DNA of 64,000 nucleotides from Glycomyces arizonensis DSM 44726 (GTDB lineage Bacteria > Actinomycetota > Actinomycetes > Mycobacteriales > Micromonosporaceae): assembly GCF_000482705.1 (NCBI RefSeq), contig NZ_AXWO01000001.1, forward strand, positions 1 to 64,000. The letters are read 5' to 3'. The notes beneath the pieces are model-generated. The model made no database searches. It saw nothing but the letters and a program-made list of their open reading frames with translations, and was not told the DNA's origin. Shown one piece after another: positions 8,622-17,214 of this stretch (its first letter is position 1; the number at the start of each line of letters is the position of its first letter). The translations under genes were made by a program, and so were the position numbers.

Positions 8622-10459
8622 GTCCACGGCGGCAGGAAGCTCAGGCCGTCGCCGAGGCCGACGACATAGCGGCGGTCGAGGAAGCGGTTCCCGCGCTCGC
8701 ACGTGGTCTCGGAGACGAACAGGCACGAGTGGCAGGCGGCCCCGTGCAGCGAATCGGCGGGTTCGGCGGGCAGGTGGTCGGCGCACACCGGGTCGCCCGA
8801 GCAGTGCTCGGCGTCCATCAAGGCCCGCCTGACGATGCGGGTGAGCCTGGCCGGCTCGGCGAGGCTGACGAGCCCGCCGAGGGTGCCCTCGGCGTCGGGA
8901 ACGGCGGTGTAGACGAGGATCCCGGCGCGGTCGTCGCCGTTGCTGTAGATGCGTTCGGCGAGGCTGGCCGCGTTGTAGCCGCATTCGAGGGCGATGGTGC
9001 GGATGAGCAGGTGCGAGAGGGTGTGCAGCACGACGTAGCCCATGCCGGGCCACCCGGCCATCGGGTCGAAGCCGCCTTCGAGGCGCCCCGAGTGCCGCTT
9101 CTCGCGGAACCGGCCCCACGCCCGTCGCAGCCGCTCGGCGGCCTCGGACGATTCATGCCGCCGCTCCCACTCCTTCAGCGCCTCGGCGTCGACGCGCAGG
9201 AAGATCCCCTCGCCGAAGACCTCGCTGGCCGGGACCCACGTGGGCTCGCCGCGGCTGAGCGGCGCGGTCGGCACGAGCTCGGGCTGCTCGGGGTCGGGCG
9301 CGTCGAGGCGCGTGAAGCCGTGGAAGGCCCGCACTTCGCGGAGCCGCTCGGCGCGGACGACGTCGGTGAAGTACGGCTTGAGCCGCGCGGGCACGCCGCC
9401 GGGGTCGCGGACGGCGGTGAAGTGCCGCCCGTCGTCGGGCCGCTCGGCGGTGAACGCCTTCCATTCGGGCGCGTAGAGGTCGCTCTCGGCCCCCGCGGTG
9501 CCGCCGGGCACGTGGGCGTCCAGCGCCGCGCGCAACTCGGCGGCCTCGTACGCGGCGAACGGCTTGAGTTGGGGCAGCGAGCGCATGATCGGTTCGAGCT
9601 GCTCGGCGCTCAAGGTGGCCACCGCTTCGAGGGATTCCCGGTGCTCGGCCACGAGCCCGGCGAGCGCGTCGTCGTGGTCGGGCGGCACGGACAGCACCGA
9701 GACCGTCTGCGGGAACCACAGGTTCGAGGCGCCGACGATGATCGGCCGGAGCTCCTCGCCGCAGGCGCTGTAGTCGCCCAGGTGCGGGTGGCGGCCCCGG
9801 CACACCGGCAGGTGCTCCTTGCCGCGCTCGCCCATGGCCTCGCGCAGGTTCCGCTCGGCCTTGCACGAGTCGCACTTGATGAGGACGTTGACCGCGCGGT
9901 TCCCGGCCCGGTCGAGCATCTGCAGCCGGGCGTCCTGCGCGCCGGGGCAGGTGCCGCCCTTGTGGACGAACCAGTCGTAGGGGAACTCGTCGAGGTGCCC
10001 TCTGCGGCACGCGAGCAGGAACCGCGCGGGGACGGCCTTGGCGTCGGTGCGCCCGCCGCAGTTGCGGTGCTCGAAGCGCGCGAGGTCGGGCCTGCCGCGC
10101 TTGGTGTTGACGTAGGTGAAGAACTTGCTCTCCAGCGAGGTGAGCCGGTTGCACCTGGTGCAGCGCATCCACGCGGGGAACGGCCGCACCGGCACCCCGT
10201 TCGGGGAGCGGTCGTCCTCCTCGGACAGCGGCACGAGCCGCAGCTGCGCGACCTTGCGGAGCCTGCGGCGGGTGGCCTCCAGCAGGCGCGGCTCGATGAC
10301 CTCGCGGTCGTCGTCGCGGTACTGGGGCTCCCAGTCGTCGAGCCCGCCGACGAGCGCGGCGATGTTCGGCAGGTCGATGATGGCGCCGATGCCGCCGGTG
10401 AACATGAGGTGGCTGGGCCGGGCGGTGCCGACCTCCCTGATGGGCTGCTTGGGGGCCAT
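8618..10459 (-). CDS. drmB: DISARM protein DrmB (DUF1998)
   Basis: 613 residues from ATG at 10459, two bases after the drmA stop. Cysteine pairs suited to zinc binding occur near residue 98 (CTRCNRL), further on (CDSCKAERN, with later Cys), and at the C-terminus, where the DUF1998 signature is seen (CADHLP, then ACHSCLFVSETTCERGN). In DISARM, DrmB works with the helicase DrmA; the pair is the conserved core and hinders incoming unmodified phage DNA. The two-base spacing implies tight co-translation. Length is in the usual range for DrmB. Confidence 0.93.
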   Translation of the reverse strand: MAPKQPIREVGTARPSHLMFTGGIGAIIDLPNIAALVGGLDDWEPQYRDDDREVIEPRLLEATRRRLRKVAQLRLVPLSEEDDRSPNGVPVRPFPAWMRCTRCNRLTSLESKFFTYVNTKRGRPDLARFEHRNCGGRTDAKAVPARFLLACRRGHLDEFPYDWFVHKGGTCPGAQDARLQMLDRAGNRAVNVLIKCDSCKAERNLREAMGERGKEHLPVCRGRHPHLGDYSACGEELRPIIVGASNLWFPQTVSVLSVPPDHDDALAGLVAEHRESLEAVATLSAEQLEPIMRSLPQLKPFAAYEAAELRAALDAHVPGGTAGAESDLYAPEWKAFTAERPDDGRHFTAVRDPGGVPARLKPYFTDVVRAERLREVRAFHGFTRLDAPDPEQPELVPTAPLSRGEPTWVPASEVFGEGIFLRVDAEALKEWERRHESSEAAERLRRAWGRFREKRHSGRLEGGFDPMAGWPGMGYVVLHTLSHLLIRTIALECGYNAASLAERIYSNGDDRAGILVYTAVPDAEGTLGGLVSLAEPARLTRIVRRALMDAEHCSGDPVCADHLPAEPADSLHGAACHSCLFVSETTCERGNRFLDRRYVVGLGDGLSFLPPWT

Positions 10460-10461
10460 GG

Positions 10462-13400
10462 TCAGTCACCGTCCTCGTCGGGGGTCTGCGCGGCGGTCCA
10501 GGCCGGCGGTTTGGGCGGTAGCGCGAGCAGTTCGGCGGCGGGCGGGAACAGCAGTTTCGCCTCGCCTTCGGTCTCGCGCATCGAGTTCGCGACGGTCCTG
10601 GTCCGCCATTCGGAGCCGTCGGCCGCCTCCAGCAGCCCGTTGCGGTTGGTCTGGCTCATGCCGGGCTTGTAGTGCAGGGCGCCGCGGGCCTGCTCGGTCT
10701 CCCACTCGTTGAACAGCGCCTCGGCGCGTTCGGCGAGGTAGGCGCCTTCGGCCCCGGCCACGTCCCCGGCGCGTTCGGCGAGGGTGTCGACGACGTCGCG
10801 CACGTGCCAGTCGTCGCGATCGAACCTGGCCGCGGCCGCGTTCGGCGACCAGGCGAGGTCGCCTTGGCGGATCGCGGCCACGAGGGCGCCGGTGGCGCCG
10901 CGCCAGAGCGACTGCCTGGTGAACGGCGTGACCGACAGCGCCTCGACTTGCCGATAGAAGCTGTCGTGGTAGTGGTAGAAGCCCTCGAAGTGGTCGAGGT
11001 CCCTGGGGCGCGTCCAGTTGTAGAGGGCCACGACGAGCCCGGGCCGGGCCGCGTCGCGCCCGACGCGCGAGGACGCCTGGATGTACTCGGCGGTGTTCTT
11101 CGGCTGACCGGTGACGACCATGAGCCCGAACCGCGAGACGTCAACGCCCACTTGGAGCATGGAGGTGGCCAGGACGGCGCCGGTGCGCGGCCGGTTCCGC
11201 TCGCGCTCGGCGAGCTGCTCGGCGCGCAGGTCGGCCGGGCGGCGCTCGCGCCTGGCCTCGCCCAGTTCGGCGCGCCAGCCGCGCTTGCGCGCCGTGGTGT
11301 CGCATTCGGGGTCGAAGCCGGTCTCCAGGTCCGCGAGCGTCCCGGCGATCTCCTTGGACGGGATGCGGGAGGTCAGCTCGGTGATCTTGAGGGTCTCGCC
11401 CTTGGCGAGGCGTTTGGGGAAGCCGTCGCGGGACCGGGAGGCGCGCAGCGAAACATCGTCGTCGAGATATCTCCTCATGCCAGCGAGTTCGCGGATCGCG
11501 TTGAAGTACCCCACCGGCGTCATGTACGGATCGGCGCTCGCCCCGTGCCGGTCGAACAGCGCCTGACCGGCGACGAGCAGCGTGTCCCACAGGCGGATCT
11601 CGGCCTGCTTGAGCCGCACGCCGTGCGCGCACAGCCCGAGGTAGCGCCTGCCCGGCGTCGCCTCGGTGACCGGGTCCTGCTTGGAGAAGAACGTGTCCTC
11701 GACGTCGAGCACCGGCGGCGGGAACAGCGCCACCCGCCGGTTGAAGACGCCCCGCACCTGCGCGGCCGAGCGCTTCGTGGTGGCGGTGGAGGCCACGATC
11801 TTGGGCCCGACGACGCGATCGTCGTACGGCCACTGGAGCAGGTAGTCCACCGCTGACTCGAACAGGGCGGTGCTGGTGCCCAGCGCCCCCGAGATGAGGT
11901 GCAGCTCGTCCTGGATGACGAGGTCCCACGGCCGCGGCTGCACCACCGGCTCGCTCGCCACGGCCGGTTGCCCGTTCGCGGCGTTGTGGCGGGCCGTGCA
12001 GCCGGTCTTGTCGTCGAGGTCGGGATGCCGGTAGCCGTGCCTGGGACAGCGGGAGGCGACGCGCCCGAAGAGCATTCCGGTCTCGCCCTTCCACGGCAGT
12101 TGCGCCAGCTTGTCCACGGTGGCGATGACGAAGGCGGGCAGGAGCCGGTAGACCTCCTCGTCGACGGTCACCACCGGCACGCCCTCGCCGGGCGACTCGC
12201 GCCGCGAGAACGGGCACCGGTCGGCGGCGCCGTTGTTGCGTCCGCAGTGGACCAGCACGCGCTGGCGGTGCTGGTCGACCTCGACGCAGTTGGCGTCGAA
12301 CGGCTCGCCGCACCACGGGCACGCCTGGAGTTGCAGCACGCGCGAGCCGGTGATCTGGCCGCTCGCGCGCACGTCCGCGACGTCGTCCTCGGCCTCCTTG
12401 AACGAGTTCGGCGTGACCTTCAGGCCCACCCACAGGCCGATGCGGAACGGCTCGGCCCCGAGCGCCTCAGGGTCGCCTCGGCGCAGCAGCTCGGCGGCGC
12501 ACACGAGCGCCGAGGCCCGCTGGAACTGCTGGGAGGTGAGCAGCCTGAGCGTGTAGCGCATGAACACGGCCACGCCCGCGGCGGCGTCCCTGGCGTCCTC
12601 CCCCGAGCCGGTGACGCCCTGGAAGCGGCGCATGGCGAGCGTGAACGCGGCCAGGCCGAGATACGCCTCGGTCTTGCCGCCGCCGGTGGGGAAGAACAGG
12701 AGGTCCACCAGGCCGTTGCGGGTGGCGGCACGCTCGGCGTGCCCGGGGTCGGCCAGGCTCGCGAGGTTGAGCAGCAGGAACGCGAGCTGGAACGGCCGCC
12801 ACGACGCCGCGCCCGGCCCCTTCGCCTCGATGGACGCCTTCGCGGCCGGGTAGCTCGCGCCGGTGGCGGCGCGGTGCGCGGCGATCTGCGTGTGGACGCG
12901 CTGCTCGGCCATCGCGGCCTGCGCGAACCGGAACGCCCGCAACGCGTCGGCGTGGTGCGGCGCGGCCTCGTCGGTGAGCAGCCGGACGCCCTCGGCGATG
13001 CGGTCGGCGATCGTGCGCGCCTGCTTCAGCGAGTCGGCGGCGTAGTCCCGCAGCTGCGCGGGGAGCCCGTCGATGCGCCCGGCCTGCTCGTCGAGCCAGG
13101 CGGCGTAGCCCTCGGCCAGCGGCGCGAGCCCGGCGCGCAGCGCGGCGGTGTCGGCCTCGGCGAGCGCGGCCATCGACAGCTCCAGGCCCGCCAGGTGCGG
13201 CGACGCGGTGGGCGCGGAGGTCCCGGGCACGTCGGTCACCGGGATCCACTCGGTGCGCAGCAGGTGCGCGCGCCGCTCTCCTTCGGCGACCTCGGCCTTC
13301 GCGGCCACGTTCCGGCCCGTCGCGAATTCGAGCTTGTTGCGGTAGAGCAGCCGCAGCCGCATCTCCTCGCCGTCCTCGGCGCCCGCGTCCGGCAGCTCGT

Positions 13401-14148
13401 CGGTGAGCGGGTCGTCGAACGGCAGGAAGATCGGGGAGGCGCCGTCCAGCGCCCGGACGGTGAGCCGCGGCTGGAACAGCCACGCCTCGTCGGCGTTGTG
13501 GCGCGGCTCGTGCTGGCCGTTGACGAGGCTCACGTTGACCACGGTGCGGCCGCCGCGGCGGCGGGTCTCGACGTTGAGCAGGACGCACGCCTCGTCCGCG
13601 GAGGCCCCGGTCAACGGGACGACCTGGCGGCCCTCGTCGAGCCGGATCTCCTTGGGGTGCGCGACGGGCGCGCGCTGCCACTTGCGGCGGCTCTTGCCGT
13701 CGTCGTCGGGCAGCGTGGCCTTCCGGTAGTGGCCCCATTCGGCGATGACGTGGATCGCGTCGGTCTCGGGCGCGACGGTGAAGGCCAGGCCCATGCTGGA
13801 GGCCCAGATGCGCCCGGCGTCGACCGGCGGCGTCTTGTCGGGCAGCTCGGGGTCCTCGGCCCCGGCCGCGACGCTCTGGCCGTCGTCGCCGTCGTCCAGG
13901 TCGTCGCCGCGCAGCGTCTTGGGGCCGAGCTGGCCGACGAGGTAGCGGTCGCGCGGCGAGTAGTGCTCGATGACCTCGTCCTCGGCGCCCCACGGGCCGA
14001 GCAGGTCGCGGGCGATGTAGTCGATGAGGCCGTCGCGCACCCCGAAGGAGGCGGCCTCGGCGAAGTCCTGCGGCGCGTGGAGCAGCTCGGCTGGGGTCGC
14101 GATGAGCGGGGACTGCGGGGACCTCGCGGACTGGGACGGCTCGGCCAT
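10462..14148 (-). CDS. drmA: DISARM helicase DrmA
   Basis: 1228 residues from ATG at 14148, with GGAGG a few bases upstream. An unassigned N-terminal region of about 450 residues precedes a superfamily 2 helicase core: Walker A FPTGGGKTEAYLG near 486, a DEAH-box-like QDELHLISG near 744, and the C-terminal lobe with VGVDVSRFGLMVVTGQP and YIQASSRVGR near 1022. A Cys cluster inserted between motifs I and II (CPWCGEPF, HCGRNNGAADRC, about 609-650) may bind zinc. DrmA is the DISARM helicase that with DrmB binds DNA ends or unmethylated DNA. It is first in the drmA-drmB-drmC operon here; drmMI and drmD are 8.3 kb upstream. Confidence 0.93.
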   Translation of the reverse strand: MAEPSQSARSPQSPLIATPAELLHAPQDFAEAASFGVRDGLIDYIARDLLGPWGAEDEVIEHYSPRDRYLVGQLGPKTLRGDDLDDGDDGQSVAAGAEDPELPDKTPPVDAGRIWASSMGLAFTVAPETDAIHVIAEWGHYRKATLPDDDGKSRRKWQRAPVAHPKEIRLDEGRQVVPLTGASADEACVLLNVETRRRGGRTVVNVSLVNGQHEPRHNADEAWLFQPRLTVRALDGASPIFLPFDDPLTDELPDAGAEDGEEMRLRLLYRNKLEFATGRNVAAKAEVAEGERRAHLLRTEWIPVTDVPGTSAPTASPHLAGLELSMAALAEADTAALRAGLAPLAEGYAAWLDEQAGRIDGLPAQLRDYAADSLKQARTIADRIAEGVRLLTDEAAPHHADALRAFRFAQAAMAEQRVHTQIAAHRAATGASYPAAKASIEAKGPGAASWRPFQLAFLLLNLASLADPGHAERAATRNGLVDLLFFPTGGGKTEAYLGLAAFTLAMRRFQGVTGSGEDARDAAAGVAVFMRYTLRLLTSQQFQRASALVCAAELLRRGDPEALGAEPFRIGLWVGLKVTPNSFKEAEDDVADVRASGQITGSRVLQLQACPWCGEPFDANCVEVDQHRQRVLVHCGRNNGAADRCPFSRRESPGEGVPVVTVDEEVYRLLPAFVIATVDKLAQLPWKGETGMLFGRVASRCPRHGYRHPDLDDKTGCTARHNAANGQPAVASEPVVQPRPWDLVIQDELHLISGALGTSTALFESAVDYLLQWPYDDRVVGPKIVASTATTKRSAAQVRGVFNRRVALFPPPVLDVEDTFFSKQDPVTEATPGRRYLGLCAHGVRLKQAEIRLWDTLLVAGQALFDRHGASADPYMTPVGYFNAIRELAGMRRYLDDDVSLRASRSRDGFPKRLAKGETLKITELTSRIPSKEIAGTLADLETGFDPECDTTARKRGWRAELGEARRERRPADLRAEQLAERERNRPRTGAVLATSMLQVGVDVSRFGLMVVTGQPKNTAEYIQASSRVGRDAARPGLVVALYNWTRPRDLDHFEGFYHYHDSFYRQVEALSVTPFTRQSLWRGATGALVAAIRQGDLAWSPNAAAARFDRDDWHVRDVVDTLAERAGDVAGAEGAYLAERAEALFNEWETEQARGALHYKPGMSQTNRNGLLEAADGSEWRTRTVANSMRETEGEAKLLFPPAAELLALPPKPPAWTAAQTPDEDGD

Positions 14149-14198
14149 GACCCTCCGATCTCGGCGGCAGCGGGCGGGGGTTCATTGTGCACCAAGTG

Positions 14199-14306
14199 TG
14201 TGACAAGAGCGGCGTCAGGCACGGTGAGCAGCGGCTTTGTCACGGTACGTCCGGTTGGTGCGAGAGGGAGGGGCGGGCGCGGCGGTGCTGTGGAGGCCTG
14301 TGACAA
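14199..14306 (-). promoter_or_regulatory. Three TTGTCAC motifs upstream of drmA
   Basis: TGTGACAA occurs at 14199-14206 and 14299-14306, and its complement TTGTCAC at 14237-14243, all within the 187-base gap before drmA. Recurrence of a 7-8 base word in both orientations just upstream of an operon suggests binding sites for a regulator. The spacing is not regular and no good -10/-35 pair was found. Confidence 0.35.
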
Positions 14307-14328
14307 CGGTCGGCCCACCGCCGCGCCC
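14275..14328 (-). terminator. Long GC-rich hairpin after the two small genes
   Basis: GGGCGCGGCGGTG (14275-14287) and CACCGCCGCGCCC (14316-14328) form a perfect 13-bp stem around a 28-base loop, starting 7 bases past the stop of the 99-residue gene. There is no T run. It would separate the small-gene transcript from drmA. Confidence 0.5.
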
Positions 14329-14335
14329 GGGTCTT

Positions 14336-14635
14336 TCAGGTGCTGCCGCCGTTCCGGGCCTGGCGCACCACGCCGATGGTGCTGCCGTAGATGATGCGGG
14401 CCCACGGGTCGCCCTTGGCGATCCAGCCTTCGAGCCAGGTGGACTCCGGCGGCGGGCAGAAGCGGTCCAGGCCCTCGACGGTCAGGATGCGGTACGGCTC
14501 TTGGAAGCCGTCGTCCAGCATGACGCGGACGGTCGTCGGATCGGTGGCGTCGTCTCCGATGACGATGAACTCCAGCGACTTCGCGAACCGGAAGGTCCCG
14601 AGCCGGTGGCCGGGTGTCTCATGCTCCTCGTTCAC
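14336..14635 (-). CDS. Small protein of unknown function upstream of drmA
   Basis: 99 residues starting at a GTG (14635) whose GTGA overlaps the stop of the gene before it, so the two are translationally coupled. Mixed alpha/beta composition with no signal peptide or membrane segment; motifs such as KSLEFIVIGDD and a Trp-rich C-terminal part (TWLEGWIAKGDPWARIIYG) give no family I recognise. It lies 187 bases ahead of drmA on the same strand, beyond a strong hairpin. A link to DISARM is possible only by position. Confidence 0.65.
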   Translation of the reverse strand: MNEEHETPGHRLGTFRFAKSLEFIVIGDDATDPTTVRVMLDDGFQEPYRILTVEGLDRFCPPPESTWLEGWIAKGDPWARIIYGSTIGVVRQARNGGST

Positions 14636-14940
14636 GGCAGGAGCTCCCACTGCCGGGCCGCCGCAAGGCGGGCGTCCGACCGGTACCAGAGCGCGCTGAC
14701 CTGTTCGAGCACGGTCAGGCGCGCCTCCACGTCGAGCAGGTCGGCGTGGACGGGCTCGACGCGCAGGCGCGGGTCGCGGTCGAGGCCGACCACGACGCCG
14801 AACCGGACGCACCGGCCGTTGAAGTCGATGCCGACCGCGTCCCCCAGGCGCGGCCACGAGACGGTGGCCGGGCGTCCGGCTATGTCGATCTCGCCGAGTA
14901 CGTCGTTCGTCGGTTCGGGCAGGTTCTGCTGTCGCGCCAC
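14632..14940 (-). CDS. Small protein of unknown function, first of a two-gene unit
   Basis: 102 residues from GTG at 14940, with GGAG 7 bases upstream. Predicted soluble and cytoplasmic: a beta-rich centre (GRPATVSWPRLGDAVGIDF, RFGVVVGLD) and an alpha-helical end with LLDVEARLTVLEQVSALW. Its stop overlaps the start of the 99-residue gene. A possible promoter upstream is TTGAAT, 16 bases, TATGTT (around 15040-15080 on the minus strand). I do not recognise the family. Confidence 0.65.
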   Translation of the reverse strand: MARQQNLPEPTNDVLGEIDIAGRPATVSWPRLGDAVGIDFNGRCVRFGVVVGLDRDPRLRVEPVHADLLDVEARLTVLEQVSALWYRSDARLAAARQWELLP

Positions 14941-15710
14941 GCGCGTCTCCGTTCCAGTCGTGTGTGCGGCGGGAGCGGGCTCCGCAGTGCGGCGCCGAGC
15001 GCCTCGCTCCCGCCCGCCGGTGCGCCCCACCGCGCGCCGGCCTCTTGAACATAAGGGACGACATGGTGGATTCAAAGCAGTTGAGCTGGGAATTAATTCG
15101 GCACAGACGGCCACTATGCACAGAGCGATTGCGCGAGAGCGATGCCCGGAGAAGAGACGCGGAGGAAATGCACAAAGGAGTGGCCGCAGGAGCCTGCTCC
15201 CAACGGTGTCGATGATCGACACCGCGCCTGAAGGCATTTCAGGTCCCGGCGCGCCGGGGCCCGCGGCAGGGCGCCGCCGCAAGACCGGTCCTCGACTCCA
15301 TGCCTCGGGCGCATGAGCGGGCGCCTCGAACGCTCCACCGAGGGGCATCTCCTGGCGCCCTCGGGGTGCCGCCGAAGAACCGGCTCTCGATGCCAGCACC
15401 GCGCCTCGGGCACGCTCGCCGAACCGGAGCCGAGGAGCCGTCCCCGGACGGCTCCGGAGGCGCGGGCGCGTCCCCGGTTCGACCGCCCACCGGTTCGAGA
15501 CCGAAGCCGGGTTCGGCCACGGCCCGGCGCGTCCCCGGCCCGCCCGACCATCGGGAGGAGGCCCTCCTCGGAGCCGCGGCGTCGAGGCCGAGGACCGGTT
15601 CACCGGCGGCGCCCCGCGCTTCGCGGCGAGTGCCGTCCACGGCGGGGCGCACGCATGCGGGCGCCGCCGTCCGCCCGGCGGACGGCGGCGGCGCCTCGGT
15701 CATGCGGCCG
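14941..15710. other. Non-coding stretch with clustered hairpins
   Basis: No convincing gene. Visible structure: a hairpin GGTGTCGA-TGA-TCGACACC (15205-15223), a second CCTGAA-GGCAT-TTCAGG (15227-15243), and GAGCCGTC-CCCG-GACGGCTC (about 15436-15455). Short degenerate direct repeats occur around ACCGG, CTCGA and CCTCGGGC (15285-15420). The part beside 14940 is AT-richer and likely holds the promoter of the two small genes. Open frames here have no ribosome binding site or recognisable protein. Confidence 0.5.
15663..15689 (-). terminator. Terminator-like hairpin after the 200-residue secreted protein gene
   Basis: GCCGCCGTCCGC-CCG-GCGGACGGCGGC is a perfect 12-bp stem with a 3-base loop, 22 bases past the stop at 15711 in the direction of transcription. 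No T run follows, as is usual in very GC-rich actinobacteria. Confidence 0.55.
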
Positions 15711-16313
15711 TCAGTAGGCGAGGAGCGGGGAGATGGCCTCGTCGTAGGATTCCATCGCGGTCGCTATGCCCTCGTGGTCCTCCAGAGCCTTGGTCATGAG
15801 CCGATGGCTCTCGACCAGTCGCTCGCCGACGTCCGTCAGCAGCTCGCTCTTAGCGTGCTCGCCGCTCTCCAGGTCGATCCATCCGGCGCTGTTCAGCTCG
15901 GCGTCGACCCCGTATCCCAGCTTGGCCGCGTTGTAGAGGTGCTCGGTGGCCTCGCCGAAGAGCCGCTCCGAGAGTTGGGGGTCTTCGACGGCATGGGACT
16001 CGGTGAGTGCGGCGATGCCGACGTTCCACTCCCTGAAGAAGTCGATCTGCCATTCGGGGTCGACCTTCGGGTCCCAGATGTCGAAGTACGGCCCGCACAG
16101 GGGCGGACACGGGATCACGATCTTCCTCCCGAGGTAGATCTTGGTGGGACAGTCCTCGACGATGACGAAGTCACCGTCTTCGTCCATGCCTGCGAGCGGG
16201 AGGCAGATCTCCACCCAGCCGGGCCCGGGATCGGCCTGGGCCGGGGCGGGGATCATGGCGGTGGCGCTGACGGCGAGGGCGAGCGCGAGCAGGATTCGCT
16301 TGAGGTGGCGCAT
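15711..16313 (-). CDS. Secreted helical protein, unknown family (paralogue of 32765-33385)
   Basis: 200 residues from ATG at 16313, with AAAGGAG 6 bases upstream; a further ATG at 16361 lacks a site. A Sec signal peptide (RHLKRILLALALAVS, cleavage after PAQA) is followed by a Cys-containing Pro-rich segment (CLPL, DCPTK, CPPLCGPYFD) and an alpha-helical C-terminal half. The C-terminal pattern VEDPQLSERL, LTDVGERLVESHRLM and AMESYDEA recurs with changes in the protein at 32765-33385, so the two are paralogues. Function unknown. A candidate promoter is TTGAGC, 18 bases, TACTGT just upstream on the minus strand. Confidence 0.75.
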   Translation of the reverse strand: MRHLKRILLALALAVSATAMIPAPAQADPGPGWVEICLPLAGMDEDGDFVIVEDCPTKIYLGRKIVIPCPPLCGPYFDIWDPKVDPEWQIDFFREWNVGIAALTESHAVEDPQLSERLFGEATEHLYNAAKLGYGVDAELNSAGWIDLESGEHAKSELLTDVGERLVESHRLMTKALEDHEGIATAMESYDEAISPLLAY

Positions 16314-16695
16314 GAGCGCTCCTTTCAATGGGCAAGTTCGATCTACAGTAGAACAGATCACTATGGATGCTCAAGGTCATGACCGATTGTCGACAGACGG
16401 CGATCCGCGCCGAAGCCGCACGCAACCCCGAACGCGCCCAGCGAATGCCGCATACGCTGCGGATCCACCGGCTCGACCCGGGAATGAGCGGAGCGGCGGC
16501 GCCGCCGTCGGCGAGGCCGCCTCCGGCTCCGAGTCCACCATGTACCGGCTTGCAGGCGTATCATGCCCTTTCGCGTCCGAGTACCGCCGCCGCGGCCCGG
16601 ACCCGTCGCGGACGCGGCGGGCCGGCACGGCGCGGGACTCGCGGGCGGCGCGCGCCATGGCCGGCCCGGCGGCCCCCGAATGCTAGGTTCGCCCG
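16314..16695. other. Intergenic region before the Nudix gene
   Basis: 382 bases. The end near 16314 holds the presumed promoter of the secreted protein gene, with an inverted repeat GATCT...AGATC over its -10 region. The rest is GC-rich, without a recognisable gene or strong hairpin. Confidence 0.45.
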
Positions 16696-17196
16696 ATGAG
16701 CGACGGGCCCGAGCAGGGCATCGGCACGGCCGAGCACACGCACCGGATGCCGCGCAAGCGCGCCGCCGCCGCGGTGCTCTTCACCGACGGCGCGGGCCGG
16801 GTGCTGCTGTGCGAGCCGACGTACAAGCAGGTGTGGGAGGCGCCCGGCGGCGCGGTGGAGGCCGACGAGTCGCCTCGGCGCGCGGCCGCCCGCGAGGTCG
16901 ACGAGGAGCTGGGGCTCGCGGTCGCGCCCGGTCGGCTCCTCGCCGTCGACTGGGTGCCGCCGATGGGCGGCCGGACCGAGAGCATGGTCTACGTCTTCGA
17001 CGGCGGCCGTCTCGACCCGGCTCGGGCCGAGTCGATCCGGCTGCCCGCCGACGAGCTCAGCTCTTGGGAGTGGTGCACGATCCCGCAGGCGCACGAGCGG
17101 ATGCGCCCGCTGGTGGCCCGCCGGATCGAGTCCGCGCTCGCGGCGGCCGAGACCGGCGCGACGGCGTACCTGGAGGCCGGCTACCCGGTCGGGTGA
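16696..17196 (+). CDS. Nudix hydrolase
   Basis: 166 residues. The canonical Nudix box is present: GGAVEADESPRRAAAREV followed by DEELGL, matching Gx5Ex7REUxEExGU. Such enzymes hydrolyse nucleoside diphosphates linked to another group, with Mg2+ held by the Glu residues. The substrate cannot be read from sequence. Soluble, cytoplasmic; converges with the acyl-CoA dehydrogenase-like gene 18 bases away. It lies inside the gap that separates the two DISARM blocks but on the opposite strand. Confidence 0.88.
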   Translation: MSDGPEQGIGTAEHTHRMPRKRAAAAVLFTDGAGRVLLCEPTYKQVWEAPGGAVEADESPRRAAAREVDEELGLAVAPGRLLAVDWVPPMGGRTESMVYVFDGGRLDPARAESIRLPADELSSWEWCTIPQAHERMRPLVARRIESALAAAETGATAYLEAGYPVG

Positions 17197-17214
17197 CCGG
17201 CCTCGTGCCCCGAC

